From assembly GCA_964480915.1 (NCBI GenBank), contig CAYZRS010000024.1:5876-69875 (forward strand): 64,000 bases of DNA, read 5' to 3'. This stretch comes from CAWGCE01 sp964480915 (lineage in GTDB: Bacteria > Planctomycetota > Planctomycetia > Pirellulales > Pirellulaceae). The position numbers and the translations under genes are program-made. This document shows, piece by piece, positions 1 through 8,674 of this stretch (position 1 is the first letter of the stretch; the number at the start of each line of letters is the position of its first letter). The notes below the pieces were generated by a model, which did not search any database, was not told where the DNA came from, and saw nothing but the letters and a program-made list of their open reading frames with translations.

Positions 1-53
1 TGAACGAGGAATGTTGCCGGCCAGCGTCGCATCAATTTCGTGAAGATTGCCAT
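1..53 (-). CDS. possible 5' end of an unidentified gene, cut by the window edge
   Basis: An ATG at 53 opens a frame that runs off the left edge without a stop (17 codons visible). It follows the stop of fhcC by about 25 bases on the same strand, where the formyltransferase gene fhcD could be expected, but the visible residues do not look like an FhcD start and no clear ribosome binding site precedes it. It may equally be non-coding. Confidence 0.2.
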   Translation of the reverse strand, partial: MAIFTKLMRRWPATFLV

Positions 54-78
54 TTCAGGCGAGAGAACGGTCGATGGT

Positions 79-900
79 TTACTGGGCGTCCTTTTCTTGT
101 ACGAGGATCTCACCGCGGCTTTCATTCACAGTATCGCCGCTGAAGGTAAGGACCGCCTGTTCACTGGTGAGCGTGTCGATACCGAGTTCCGCGAGCCGCC
201 GCTGGAGCAATCGCATGGCAACCAAATCGACTTCAGATGCCGCGCTGTGCCGCAGCGATCGCTCTGGCGATTGCGTGAGCACAATCGTCCCCCGCCTCAT
301 GTCGAGGCCGACCGACTCGGTCACCGATCCGTCGATCACGATTGTCCCGGCGCGCATGCTCATTCCGGCTCCCGGTCCGCAGTCACCACCAATGTAGATC
401 AGGCCGCGCCGCAGTCGTGCACCGGCAAACCGGCCGCTCGAACCGGAAATGATCAATTCGCCCCCTCGCATACCGACCGATTCGTGTTCGTAGGCTCCGC
501 CTGCCCAATCGGCCGCGTCCCCATGAACTCGAACCAAGCCGCCAGACAAGCGGGAACCGACATAGTCACCGACATTGCCGTGCACCGTGAGCGTCCCGCC
601 ACACATCCCGCTGGCCACATGGCGACCGACGTTGCCGCGGACCGTCATCTGGCCGCCATCCATCGAGGCACCCAGCCAATGCACTGACGGAATATCGCCG
701 ATCCATTCGACCGTGTCGGATTCGTCTTGGAGCGAGCCGCTGATATCGAAGAACTGGCCCAGTTCGAACGTGCGCTTGCCGCGGGTGACCGGTAAACTTG
801 AAATTTCCGCGCTGGTCCGACCCCGCATCTGAGAGGGCACAATCTTCGCGACGTGAAGCGGCAACGGGCCGATCGATTTGGCTACGAGCTGGACTGGCAT
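79..900 (-). CDS. fhcC: formyltransferase/hydrolase complex subunit C (formylmethanofuran dehydrogenase subunit C-like)
   Basis: The 273-residue product matches the right-handed beta-helix subunit C of formylmethanofuran dehydrogenase. The central part repeats short Gly-rich turns, for example GGQMTVRGNVGRHV, GGTLTVHGNVGDYVG and GGELIISGSSGRFAG, about every 18-20 residues; this is the FwdC/FhcC and GltB-C-terminal fold. Within the Fhc complex of methylotrophs the subunit is structural and works with FhcA, FhcB and FhcD in releasing formate from formyl-H4MPT. The open frame continues upstream to 1290, but the ATG at 900 gives the family length and avoids overlap with mobA on the other strand. 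fhcA and fhcB follow on the same strand, separated from it by mobA. Confidence 0.9.
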   Translation of the reverse strand: MPVQLVAKSIGPLPLHVAKIVPSQMRGRTSAEISSLPVTRGKRTFELGQFFDISGSLQDESDTVEWIGDIPSVHWLGASMDGGQMTVRGNVGRHVASGMCGGTLTVHGNVGDYVGSRLSGGLVRVHGDAADWAGGAYEHESVGMRGGELIISGSSGRFAGARLRRGLIYIGGDCGPGAGMSMRAGTIVIDGSVTESVGLDMRRGTIVLTQSPERSLRHSAASEVDLVAMRLLQRRLAELGIDTLTSEQAVLTFSGDTVNESRGEILVQEKDAQ

Positions 901-949
901 GAATTCACTATAGAATGTTCGGCGGGACGTTTTAACCGGATGAATATCA

Positions 950-1603
950 TTGCGAGATCGATCTGTGGGCAAGCTGGCGGGAATCGTACTATGTGGTGGC
1001 CACAGTCGGCGAATGGGCCTGCCCAAGCATCGCTTGCCGTTTGGTAACCTGTCGCTGTTGCAGCACGCCTTGAAACTGCTGGGGACAGTGACCGATGTAC
1101 TGATCGTCGTTGCAGCGCAGGGGCAGCCGGTGGATTTGGACGAGCACATCCTCATCGTCCACGATGAGCATCCGGATCGTGGGCCGCTTGAAGGGCTCGC
1201 GATCGGGCTGGCAGCGGCCGAACCGATTGCCGATCGAGCGTTCCTCATGGCGTGTGATACTCCGCTGCTTGTGCCGTCCTTTGTTTCCAAAATGGACGCT
1301 TCCTTAGCAGACCATGATGCGGTGACCGTGGACGACGGCCAGTTTCGCCATCCGCTAGGTGCGATCTACCGGACGAAGTTGGCGACCGTCGCGCGAGCTC
1401 AGTTGGATCGAGGGGAACGGAGTCTTCAAGGGTTGCTCGATCAATGTGATACCGGTCGAGTGACTCCGGAGTCGCTGTCTGACGTCGATCCCGATTTGCG
1501 GTCGCTGCGGAATCTGAATACGCCGGCCGAATACCTGGCCGTCGTTCAAGAAGCCGGGTTGGAAGTTGCCGAAACGACGTTGCGCAAATTGGGTTTAAGC
1601 TAG
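950..1603 (+). CDS. mobA: molybdenum cofactor guanylyltransferase MobA-like protein
   Basis: The product (217 residues from TTG 950, or 212 from GTG 965) begins with the nucleotidyltransferase signature GIVLCGGHSRRMGLPK, the family's LxGGxSxRMGxxK loop. It also has an AFLMACDTPLL segment that supplies the metal-binding Asp. MobA attaches GMP to molybdopterin in the cytoplasm. The gene lies divergently from fhcC (49 bp between starts) and its stop shares the tetranucleotide CTAG with the stop of fhcA. The position between fhc genes suggests a former link to a molybdopterin enzyme, although FhcB here lacks the expected metal ligand. Other NTP-transferase roles, for example MocA-type cytidylyl transfer, cannot be excluded. 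Neither start has a strong ribosome binding site. Confidence 0.8.
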   Translation: MRDRSVGKLAGIVLCGGHSRRMGLPKHRLPFGNLSLLQHALKLLGTVTDVLIVVAAQGQPVDLDEHILIVHDEHPDRGPLEGLAIGLAAAEPIADRAFLMACDTPLLVPSFVSKMDASLADHDAVTVDDGQFRHPLGAIYRTKLATVARAQLDRGERSLQGLLDQCDTGRVTPESLSDVDPDLRSLRNLNTPAEYLAVVQEAGLEVAETTLRKLGLS

Positions 1604-3279
1604 TCGGCTTCTGGCCCGCACTCGATGTTCTCCATTGGGCCCAAGTTATCATCGATGGCATAGTTGCCGAATTGGATCGAGTAGTTTTTCTCGAACCAAT
1701 CTTTAACATGCGGTTCGACTTCATGGTCATAGCTTGGCGAGACGTGAAGCGTGCGTCCCGCATGTGCGATCGGATCGTGCGGCTGCCGAATCTCGCCCTG
1801 TTCGGCGATGACTTGCCCTCCTTTAATGACGAATCGAGGCAGCTCGAACATCGTCTCCTTATTTTCATGAGGCGTATAAATCGTGATGTCGGCATCAGCG
1901 CCGGGGCCCAGGTGCCCTTTGTGAGACAGCCCCAACATCCGCGCGGGCGCGGCCCGCGTGATGATTGCGATTTCGGTTAAGGAGTATTCGCGATCAAGCG
2001 ACCCTAAGTTGGACTCGTCGCGAACTTTTCGATGGACCGACTTCAGCATTTCGGTGCGATAATTGCGGTCCATCAGCAAGCGAACAATTTGCGGGTAGGC
2101 GAGGAACGAACCGCCGTTGGGATGATCGGTGCTCATCGCGATCTGCCACGGATTGGCGACTTGCAGGTACCATTCCAACCCGATCGCCCATTGCCAGGCG
2201 TGGACCATGTTCTTGTTGCGGTACTTGATGGGCGAGATGCCACAACCGGCTTCCATTTCGACATCGTGGCTGATCCACTTCTTGCCGTGCAGATTGGACA
2301 GGTAGTGTCCCAGGGGGCCGTCGCCGGTCATGCTGGTCGTTTCGCCAAACAGAACTTGACCAACGTCGACGGTGATTTCTGGGTGTGCATTGACGTAATC
2401 GGCCAATGGCCCCACTTGCGAACCGAATGTCGTTTCGTCCGCATCTCCGCCGGCATAGCTGTGGAACTGGATGTGAGTGATGTGTCCTCGGTGTCCGTCG
2501 AGTGCCCGCATGGTTTCGAGTGTTGTTTGCCAGTTACCAGGCATCCCCAGGTTGTTGCAGTGGATATGCACCGGGTGTGGCAGAAGTAGCTCGTCAGCCG
2601 TACGAGCCATCTCGCGGAGGATCGCTCGCGGCGTCACATGGAAGCCGGGGACGATCTCGTCCAACCCGTTCACGTTGCCATCTTGCTGCTGCTTCCACGC
2701 TTCGACACCGCCCGGATTTACCAGCTTGACTCCGTAACCTTTCGCGGCGTTCACCAGCCAGCCCATGAATCCTTTCAGCAGTTCCGGTTCATTGTTGGCG
2801 ATCGATCGCATGGCGAAATGGTTGTTGCCCATCAGCAGGTAACAGCCCTTATCAAGGCACGGTGTGTCGGCGAATTCTTCGTGAGCGTGCCGAGCCAGCA
2901 GCGGCGGTACGGCCGCGTCGAAGGCGGATGTGTAGCCGAGTCCCGCGTATTGGTAGCCGGTGATAAAGGTGCTGGGGACGCTGCCGAGAGTTCCGCTGCG
3001 GGTCGTGGCGGTGCGAGCGACTTCGTGTCCGGTGCGATCATCGACCCGCAGCAGCCGAGCCGCATTCACTTTCGGGCCGGCGATGTGGCAGTGCATGTCG
3101 ACTCCGCCCGGCATCACCACCATCCCACAAGCGTCGATCGTGTATGTCGCCTGCACGTTGGGATCGGTGGGGGCGGTCACGATCTTGCCGTGCTCGACCC
3201 ATAGATCGCCGACTTGGCCATCGACGCCGTTCGTCGGGTCGTAAATGTAGCCACCGCAGATTTTCAAAAACTCTGGCAT
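1600..3279 (-). CDS. fhcA: formyltransferase/hydrolase complex subunit A (formylmethanofuran hydrolase, amidohydrolase family)
   Basis: The 559-residue protein is a metal-dependent amidohydrolase of the FwdA/FhcA type. The first metal site is visible as GGVDMHCHIAGPKVNAAR (H63, H65). Further ligands are likely in HPVHIHCNNLG, GHITHIQFHSYAG and the conserved STDHPNGGSF segment near residue 400. In the Fhc complex this subunit hydrolyses formylmethanofuran-type substrate to formate. The length agrees with bacterial FhcA (about 540-560 residues). It starts 142 bp from the divergent DinB-like gene and ends in the CTAG shared with mobA. The C-terminal region ends soon after NYSIQFGNYAIDDN, as in the family. 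Confidence 0.93.
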   Translation of the reverse strand: MPEFLKICGGYIYDPTNGVDGQVGDLWVEHGKIVTAPTDPNVQATYTIDACGMVVMPGGVDMHCHIAGPKVNAARLLRVDDRTGHEVARTATTRSGTLGSVPSTFITGYQYAGLGYTSAFDAAVPPLLARHAHEEFADTPCLDKGCYLLMGNNHFAMRSIANNEPELLKGFMGWLVNAAKGYGVKLVNPGGVEAWKQQQDGNVNGLDEIVPGFHVTPRAILREMARTADELLLPHPVHIHCNNLGMPGNWQTTLETMRALDGHRGHITHIQFHSYAGGDADETTFGSQVGPLADYVNAHPEITVDVGQVLFGETTSMTGDGPLGHYLSNLHGKKWISHDVEMEAGCGISPIKYRNKNMVHAWQWAIGLEWYLQVANPWQIAMSTDHPNGGSFLAYPQIVRLLMDRNYRTEMLKSVHRKVRDESNLGSLDREYSLTEIAIITRAAPARMLGLSHKGHLGPGADADITIYTPHENKETMFELPRFVIKGGQVIAEQGEIRQPHDPIAHAGRTLHVSPSYDHEVEPHVKDWFEKNYSIQFGNYAIDDNLGPMENIECGPEAD

Positions 3280-3421
3280 GAATCGGCAGACCGTCAGCGG
3301 CAGTTGGGCGGGTTTTCAGTGGGACGATTGTGCATCATAGTTGGCTGACTGAGTTGTCGAACAGTGCCGTCTGTCGATTCGCCCAGGACTGGCGATTCGA
3401 CGCACCCAAGGAACAAACGTC

Positions 3422-3928
3422 ATGTCAAATATCCGATTAGAATTGGCTCGCGAACAAATCGCTTTTGCACGCCGCTACACGACCGAACTGATCGAATCGG
3501 TGCCGACCGAACATTGGTTTCAGATCTCCGATTCGTTTCCGACCCATATTGCCTGGCAAGTGGGGCACCTTGCGATGGCTCAGTACGGTCTGACGATCAT
3601 GCGAATCCGCGGCCGTGAGCCAGAGGATGAAGCGCTGATCCCCAAAGACTTCATCCGCAAATTCAAAAAAGGCTCGACGCCCACCGCCAGCGCCGAAGAC
3701 TACCCGACACCCGCCGTGATCCGTGCCACATTCGACGCGGTGCACGAAGCGTCGCTCGCGGCGATGGCCGGCTATCAAGAGGCCGATCTTGAGGAATCGC
3801 TGCCCGCGCCGACTGCCGTCTACGAGAACAAGTTGGGCTCGCTGTTCATGTGCTCGGCACACGAAATGGTGCACGCCGGCCAAATCGGACTGCTGCGACG
3901 CATGATCGGCTTAGAGCCGGTGCGTTAG
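3422..3928 (+). CDS. DinB-family putative metal-dependent protein
   Basis: The 168-residue protein has the DinB four-helix pattern with three likely metal-ligand histidines, H49 (WQVGHLA) and H147/H151 in SAHEMVHAGQIGLLRR. Many DinB-family members are thiol-dependent transferases or hydrolases, but the substrate here cannot be told. It lies on the plus strand between fhcA and fhcB, and its last 18 bases overlap the end of fhcB tail to tail. I see no sequence feature that ties its function to C1 metabolism beyond position. Confidence 0.8.
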   Translation: MSNIRLELAREQIAFARRYTTELIESVPTEHWFQISDSFPTHIAWQVGHLAMAQYGLTIMRIRGREPEDEALIPKDFIRKFKKGSTPTASAEDYPTPAVIRATFDAVHEASLAAMAGYQEADLEESLPAPTAVYENKLGSLFMCSAHEMVHAGQIGLLRRMIGLEPVR

Positions 3929-5227
3929 CGCGTCGGCGGCGATGCGATCGTTTAGCCGGGACAGCACCCAGGCGGCGGTCGGTAGCGTCGGGTCGAGGTT
4001 GGCGCGCACAGGAAGCGGCACGCCGTCCAATCGATAAGCGGTCTCGCCCGCTTCGCCGCCAGGTCGACCGACGAAAAAGGCGACCTCGGCATGCCGAGTC
4101 GTTTCCGTTGCCTGCCAGTCGATCGCGATGAGGGAAGACTTTTTCAAATGAGTCGTCGCGGCAGGCGTTGCTTGGTCCAACGGATTGCAAGCAACGGCCA
4201 GCGTGAGGTCGACTTCGTTTCGTTCCCACAATTTTTCAGCTTGGAATTCATGAGGGCTATATTCAGGATAGCCAGCGGCGAAATTGATTCCGAACGGATA
4301 GCCGGTCGACCAAGTGGCAACTTGGACGGCGCCGTTGACATTGGCAGGGCCGCTCATGGCCAGGCAGACGAACCTTGTCTGTTCATTCAGCTGCCTCACG
4401 AAGCGAAACAGCAATTCGAAATTGTGCGACGTCTGAAGTGAGCCATCGAACAGCAGTGAGCCATATTTTGCGGACTTCATTCGGTCCAAAAGGCGTTGCC
4501 AGAATTCGATGGTCTGTCCGGTCCGAGCTTCCACCGCTTGAACGTCGCTACGCTTGTCACTTAGGAGCATCAAGAGAACTGCCAGCGTGTCGGCGAATTG
4601 GGACGGCGCCAATTCGATCAGATCAGCGTCGGGCAGATGTCGTTTGCCAATCTCAATGACTTTTGCGTTTCGGAACAGTCGAGCGGCCGCTCGCGGATGT
4701 GAACTCGTCAGATCGCCACACCACACGATTGCCAAATCGGAGCGATTTCCGATTTCGCCAAACGTTGCCGAGACCAATCCTTGGCGTGATTTGGCGATCG
4801 TGGCGGTGCGGAAGGCGGCGTCGGTTTCCAGGTCGAGTACCGCTCCCAGCCGATCGGCCAGTTGGACCGCAGCTCGCTGCGCGGGCGTTGTCGTGCGACT
4901 GAGCCCATAGACAAGTGGCGCTTGGGATTGGCGCAGCAGTTCAGCGGCCCGTTCGAGCCCCGCTTCGACTGGCGCAGCTTGACCATCGACGATGCACTGC
5001 GGCACGTCGGGGAGTGGCTGAAACCAGGCGGCTCCCAAGGAACAATCGTCAGTCGCGAAAACCTGTTCGTCACCAACGGCGGGTCGGGCAACGATGTCAT
5101 CGCATAGACAGCCGCAACCCAAGCAGACAAGATCTCGCTTGATCGCGCGGTCTGGGGAATGTGGTTCGGAATGGTTGGCATTTGCATTGCTACTTGCATT
5201 GCCCGCATGGGAATTCGGTGGACTCAT
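3911..5227 (-). CDS. fhcB: formyltransferase/hydrolase complex subunit B (formylmethanofuran dehydrogenase subunit B-like)
   Basis: The 438-residue product resembles FwdB/FmdB, the molybdopterin-type subunit. Near the N-terminus it keeps a cysteine motif, CLGCGCLCDDI (C35, C38, C42, plus C62 in DDCSLG), that in archaeal FwdB binds a 4Fe-4S cluster. Where archaeal proteins carry the Cys that ligates tungsten or molybdenum, this protein reads TDAAFRTA (F139), so the catalytic metal ligand appears lost. That fits the bacterial complex, where B is structural. The following FGEIGNRSDLAIVWCGDLTSSHPR segment is family-typical. ATG 5227 is chosen; the frame opens at TTG 5272 without a ribosome binding site. 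The gene ends inside the DinB-like gene. Confidence 0.9.
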   Translation of the reverse strand: MSPPNSHAGNASSNANANHSEPHSPDRAIKRDLVCLGCGCLCDDIVARPAVGDEQVFATDDCSLGAAWFQPLPDVPQCIVDGQAAPVEAGLERAAELLRQSQAPLVYGLSRTTTPAQRAAVQLADRLGAVLDLETDAAFRTATIAKSRQGLVSATFGEIGNRSDLAIVWCGDLTSSHPRAAARLFRNAKVIEIGKRHLPDADLIELAPSQFADTLAVLLMLLSDKRSDVQAVEARTGQTIEFWQRLLDRMKSAKYGSLLFDGSLQTSHNFELLFRFVRQLNEQTRFVCLAMSGPANVNGAVQVATWSTGYPFGINFAAGYPEYSPHEFQAEKLWERNEVDLTLAVACNPLDQATPAATTHLKKSSLIAIDWQATETTRHAEVAFFVGRPGGEAGETAYRLDGVPLPVRANLDPTLPTAAWVLSRLNDRIAADALTHRL

Positions 5228-5330
5228 AGGCGAACCGGTGTGAAGGTCAAATTTGGATGACCCATTTTGCAACGTTGTGATACGATAGAGAGTACGGGGA
5301 TTATTCGCTTTTCGGTATAGGAGTTGTCGG

Positions 5331-7442
5331 TTGAGACATCAAACTTTTTCCGTCTTCGTTCTGCTGCTTTTGTCTCCGTCGATCTTGCACGCTGCGCCTC
5401 CAACACTTCCAGGCTGGAACGTTAATTGGTTTGATGAATTTGATGGTACGAGCATCAATACGACCCTGTGGGACGTGATCAATACTACAAACACGACCAA
5501 CAATTCGCTGCAAGCTTATCTGCCGTCGCAGGTCACCGTCAGTGGAGGCAACCTCGTGATAACGGCGACCGATCAGCCATTCGGCGGGCTCCCTTATCGC
5601 TCAGGCCAAGTCATCAGTCGAGCCAGTCGACGCCATGGCAAATGGGAAGTGCGCGCCAAACTGCCGACCTCGCAAGGGCAGTGGCCCGCCATTTGGTTGT
5701 TACCTGACGCTGGCGTGAACCCTTGGCCCAGCCAAGGTGAAATTGACATCATGGAAAATCGCGGTAACGAGCCTTTCAAGACAAGCAGCGCATTTCACTA
5801 CGGTACCAACCCTCCTTTCAATCACAATTTCGTTTACGCCGAACATGAAGCCCAAGTGGCAGGGACGGCCAACAATTTCCACAACGATTTTCATACCTAT
5901 GGTGTCGAGTGGAGTTCGGACGTGCTGCGGTTTTTCGTCGACGGCGTGAATTATTACAACGTTCACGACGCCGACGTGGGTGGCTTTCTCAGCAGTCAAA
6001 CTGCCGGTATGGAAACGGTCATTAACAATGCCATCGGCGGTAACTTTCTGCCTAATCCTGATGCGAGCACGGTTTGGCCTCAAGAGATGCTGATCGACTA
6101 CGTTCACATGTACTCTCCCAGCGGCGCGGCCGACAATCGTCTGTTGGAAAACGGATCCTTTGATGGCACGGCGAATCCTGATCATTCACCACTGGCTGGC
6201 TGGACGACTTTCGGTACCCAAAACTTCGGGAACGTTTCGCCACACAACGAAGCGGTCCGCTCGGGCTCTCACTCGTTGAAACTTTTCGGCCAATTCAACG
6301 GGAGTACCAATTACTCGGGAGTGGAACAGGGTGTCACCATCACCGCTGGTGAGGAGGTCCGCGCCATCGTCCATGATTACATTCGCAGTGCCGATTCCAT
6401 TGCCGGAACGTCGAATCAGGTCACGCTGAACATTGACTACTACAGCAAGAAACACGGGAAATATGGCTCTCCCGATTACATCTCTACGGAATCGATCACG
6501 ATTGCCGACGGCTCGACGGCGCAAGATACGTGGCTTGCTCACGAACTGCGAAGTACCGCGCCGGCCGGCGCGGTCGAAGCACGGATGGCCATCGCGTTTG
6601 TGCAGCCCAATGGACAGGGAGGAGCGGTCCATTTTGATGACATTGCGTTCGGTAAACGGGGCGGCAATACCCTGGTTTGGGATGAAACGGGGAATGGGAT
6701 CTGGAACACGAGTCGGTGGAATGGGACCGGTCCCGATTTTCCGGTCGATTTTGATCGAGCCGTGATCCGCACCGATCGCGTTGGGGTGGTTGGAAGTCAG
6801 GCCGCTTTTGAAACGGTTGTCGAAAGTGGTGAATTGCTGATCGCTGGTCAGCTGACATCCGATGTCACTGTCGCTGCGGCTGGCACGATTGTGAATCGAG
6901 GCACGATCACGGGTGACTTGGCTGTTGAGGGATCGGTCGCCATCGAATCGGTCGATACATTGACGGTCAATGGCGTTGTCGATCTGACACAGGCCGATCT
7001 GCTTATTGGCGATGCCTATGCGCAAACGCGCGGGACCTATACGGGAAATTTTTCCGTCATGGAAGCGAATCAGATCGTCGGCACGCTTCCGTTAAGTAGT
7101 GGCGATCACCTGGGTGATGGGTTGTTCTTAGAATCGTTATTGCAAGTCGGCCAATTTGTGGTGGCCGATCTTTATTCTGCAATTCCCGGTGATGCGAACG
7201 GTGATGGCGTAAACAACGGCGCCGATTTCATCATCTGGAATAATTTTAAATTCACCACCGGCACCGATTGGACCTCTGGCGATTTCAATGGGGATGGCGT
7301 GACGAACGGCGCCGACTTCATCATTTGGAATAACTTCAAATTCACGACGGCCGATCGCCTGCCGGCAGCTGTTCCCGAGCCGCAGCCGATTCTGTGGGCC
7401 GTGTTGGCGTTTTTCTGCCTTGGCGCTCGGCGAGCATACTAA
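5331..7442 (+). CDS. secreted GH16 beta-glucanase (laminarinase-like) with dockerin-like repeats and PEP-CTERM tail
   Basis: The 703-residue protein begins with a signal peptide ending near ILHA-APP. The GH16 catalytic domain spans about residues 25-265 and carries the motif GEIDIMEN, with nucleophile E137 and acid/base E142. A carbohydrate-binding-like segment follows (about 270-440), then a beta-rich stretch, then two copies of an EF-hand/dockerin-like motif (GDANGDGVNNGADFIIWNN and DFNGDGVTNGADFIIWNN). The tail VPEPQPILWAVLAFFCLGARR is a PEP-CTERM sorting signal. Likely substrates are algal beta-1,3-glucans or related galactans; the subfamily is not resolved. The TTG start has AGGAG 8-9 bases upstream. 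A paralogue lies at 45860-47680. Confidence 0.92.
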   Translation: MRHQTFSVFVLLLLSPSILHAAPPTLPGWNVNWFDEFDGTSINTTLWDVINTTNTTNNSLQAYLPSQVTVSGGNLVITATDQPFGGLPYRSGQVISRASRRHGKWEVRAKLPTSQGQWPAIWLLPDAGVNPWPSQGEIDIMENRGNEPFKTSSAFHYGTNPPFNHNFVYAEHEAQVAGTANNFHNDFHTYGVEWSSDVLRFFVDGVNYYNVHDADVGGFLSSQTAGMETVINNAIGGNFLPNPDASTVWPQEMLIDYVHMYSPSGAADNRLLENGSFDGTANPDHSPLAGWTTFGTQNFGNVSPHNEAVRSGSHSLKLFGQFNGSTNYSGVEQGVTITAGEEVRAIVHDYIRSADSIAGTSNQVTLNIDYYSKKHGKYGSPDYISTESITIADGSTAQDTWLAHELRSTAPAGAVEARMAIAFVQPNGQGGAVHFDDIAFGKRGGNTLVWDETGNGIWNTSRWNGTGPDFPVDFDRAVIRTDRVGVVGSQAAFETVVESGELLIAGQLTSDVTVAAAGTIVNRGTITGDLAVEGSVAIESVDTLTVNGVVDLTQADLLIGDAYAQTRGTYTGNFSVMEANQIVGTLPLSSGDHLGDGLFLESLLQVGQFVVADLYSAIPGDANGDGVNNGADFIIWNNFKFTTGTDWTSGDFNGDGVTNGADFIIWNNFKFTTADRLPAAVPEPQPILWAVLAFFCLGARRAY

Positions 7443-7659
7443 ACAAGTGATCGCTCCTTCCAGCGCAGGTTGCTAGCGACTGTGCAATTTGCATTGGTGC
7501 CGGAAACGGCCAAGCCATTCTGTTCGCGGCGCAAATTGAGGTTTCTCTTTGTCCGCCGCAATCGTGGGCAGCGGGCTCGGAAACTGTCGTTGACGATGCC
7601 GAAATCGAGTGCGTAACCTTCCGGTTTGTTTCCAGCTGGCTGTACGAAGGAATGCTCAC

Positions 7660-8631
7660 TTGAGAATTGGTTGGGTCGGGTTTCATGAAGAAGGTGTGCG
7701 GGCGCTTCGCGCGGTCGTGGAAGCGGGACATGAAGTGGTGGGCGTATTGACGTTGCGACCCAAGTTGGCGAAACGTCGTTCGGCGGCGACCGACTATGGG
7801 CCTCTCTGCGAAGCGCTGGGGATTCCGGTCTTCTACGTCAAGAACATCAACGATTTGGAATCGGTTGCCGAATTGCGCCGGTTGGACCTGGATCTGTGTG
7901 TCGTCTTGGGTTGGAGCCAGATCTTACGTCGCGAGGCGTTGGCGTGTGCTCGCTTGGGAACGGTGGGCGCTCATGCCTCGTACTTGCCGCATAACCGAGG
8001 CAGCGCTCCGGTGAATTGGGCGATTCTTCGTGGTGAGTCTAGAACTGGCAATACGCTGATGTGGCTTTCAGAAGGCGTTGATGAAGGGCAGATCGTGGCC
8101 CAACGCGCTTTTCCGATCACGCCATTCGATACCTGCGCTTCCGTCTACGAAAAGGTCGCAGCGACCAACGGCGAAATGGTGCTCGAACTGATTCAAAAAT
8201 TGGAACAAGGCGAGCGTCCCGCGACTCCTCAGCCGCCCACGAGGGAAACCATTTTACCCCGTCGTCGTCCGGAAGATGGAGAGATCGACTGGAGCCTGCC
8301 GGCTCGCGAAATCTACGACTTCATTCGCGGGCTGACTCGGCCTTATCCGGGTGCCTACAGTTTTCGCGCAGGTGAGAAGCTAACCGTTTGGAAAGTGGCG
8401 TTACTTCCTTCGCGAGAGGATTCCTGGAAAACGGGCCAAGTCGTCGGTCCGGCGCTCAGTCCAGAACAAAACGCTTGTGGGCAAGTCGTTCAGGCGATCG
8501 GAGGTCGTCTGCTGCTGCTAGAGATCGAAGACGAGCAGGGGCAAGTTCTCGCGGGCCAGGCGTTGGCCAGCAAGCAGTGGCACGGCACTCAATTTCTATC
8601 GAGCGGTACGGCCAAGCGAGTGGCCGCTTAA
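7660..8631 (+). CDS. formyltransferase-family protein (methionyl-tRNA formyltransferase/ArnA-like), probably sugar N-formylation
   Basis: The 323-residue protein has the formyltransferase N-terminal fold and a C-terminal Fmt-C domain (about 205-310). The catalytic region reads VGAHASYLPHNRGSAPVNW (H105) and later EGVDEGQI (D141). The Asn normally two residues before the His (NxH) is Gly103 here, so activity may be altered. The TTG start at 7660 has AAGGA 8 bases upstream; an in-frame GTG at 7609 has none. The next genes are a PIG-L deacetylase and a sugar phosphotransferase, which suggests work on an amino sugar during exopolysaccharide or O-antigen synthesis rather than on initiator tRNA. 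Confidence 0.8.
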   Translation: MRIGWVGFHEEGVRALRAVVEAGHEVVGVLTLRPKLAKRRSAATDYGPLCEALGIPVFYVKNINDLESVAELRRLDLDLCVVLGWSQILRREALACARLGTVGAHASYLPHNRGSAPVNWAILRGESRTGNTLMWLSEGVDEGQIVAQRAFPITPFDTCASVYEKVAATNGEMVLELIQKLEQGERPATPQPPTRETILPRRRPEDGEIDWSLPAREIYDFIRGLTRPYPGAYSFRAGEKLTVWKVALLPSREDSWKTGQVVGPALSPEQNACGQVVQAIGGRLLLLEIEDEQGQVLAGQALASKQWHGTQFLSSGTAKRVAA

Positions 8632-8674
8632 CACGCCTCAATGGCAAACCACGCAACGATGAAAGAACGTTTCC

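Noticed and set aside
901..1290. Upstream extension of the fhcC frame to 403 residues
   Set aside because: It would overlap mobA antisense, has no similarity to subunit C, and the ATG at 900 gives the normal family length.
950..1603. mobA as proof that the Fhc complex here is a molybdenum enzyme
   Set aside because: FhcB lacks the metal-ligand Cys (F139), so proximity alone does not support this.
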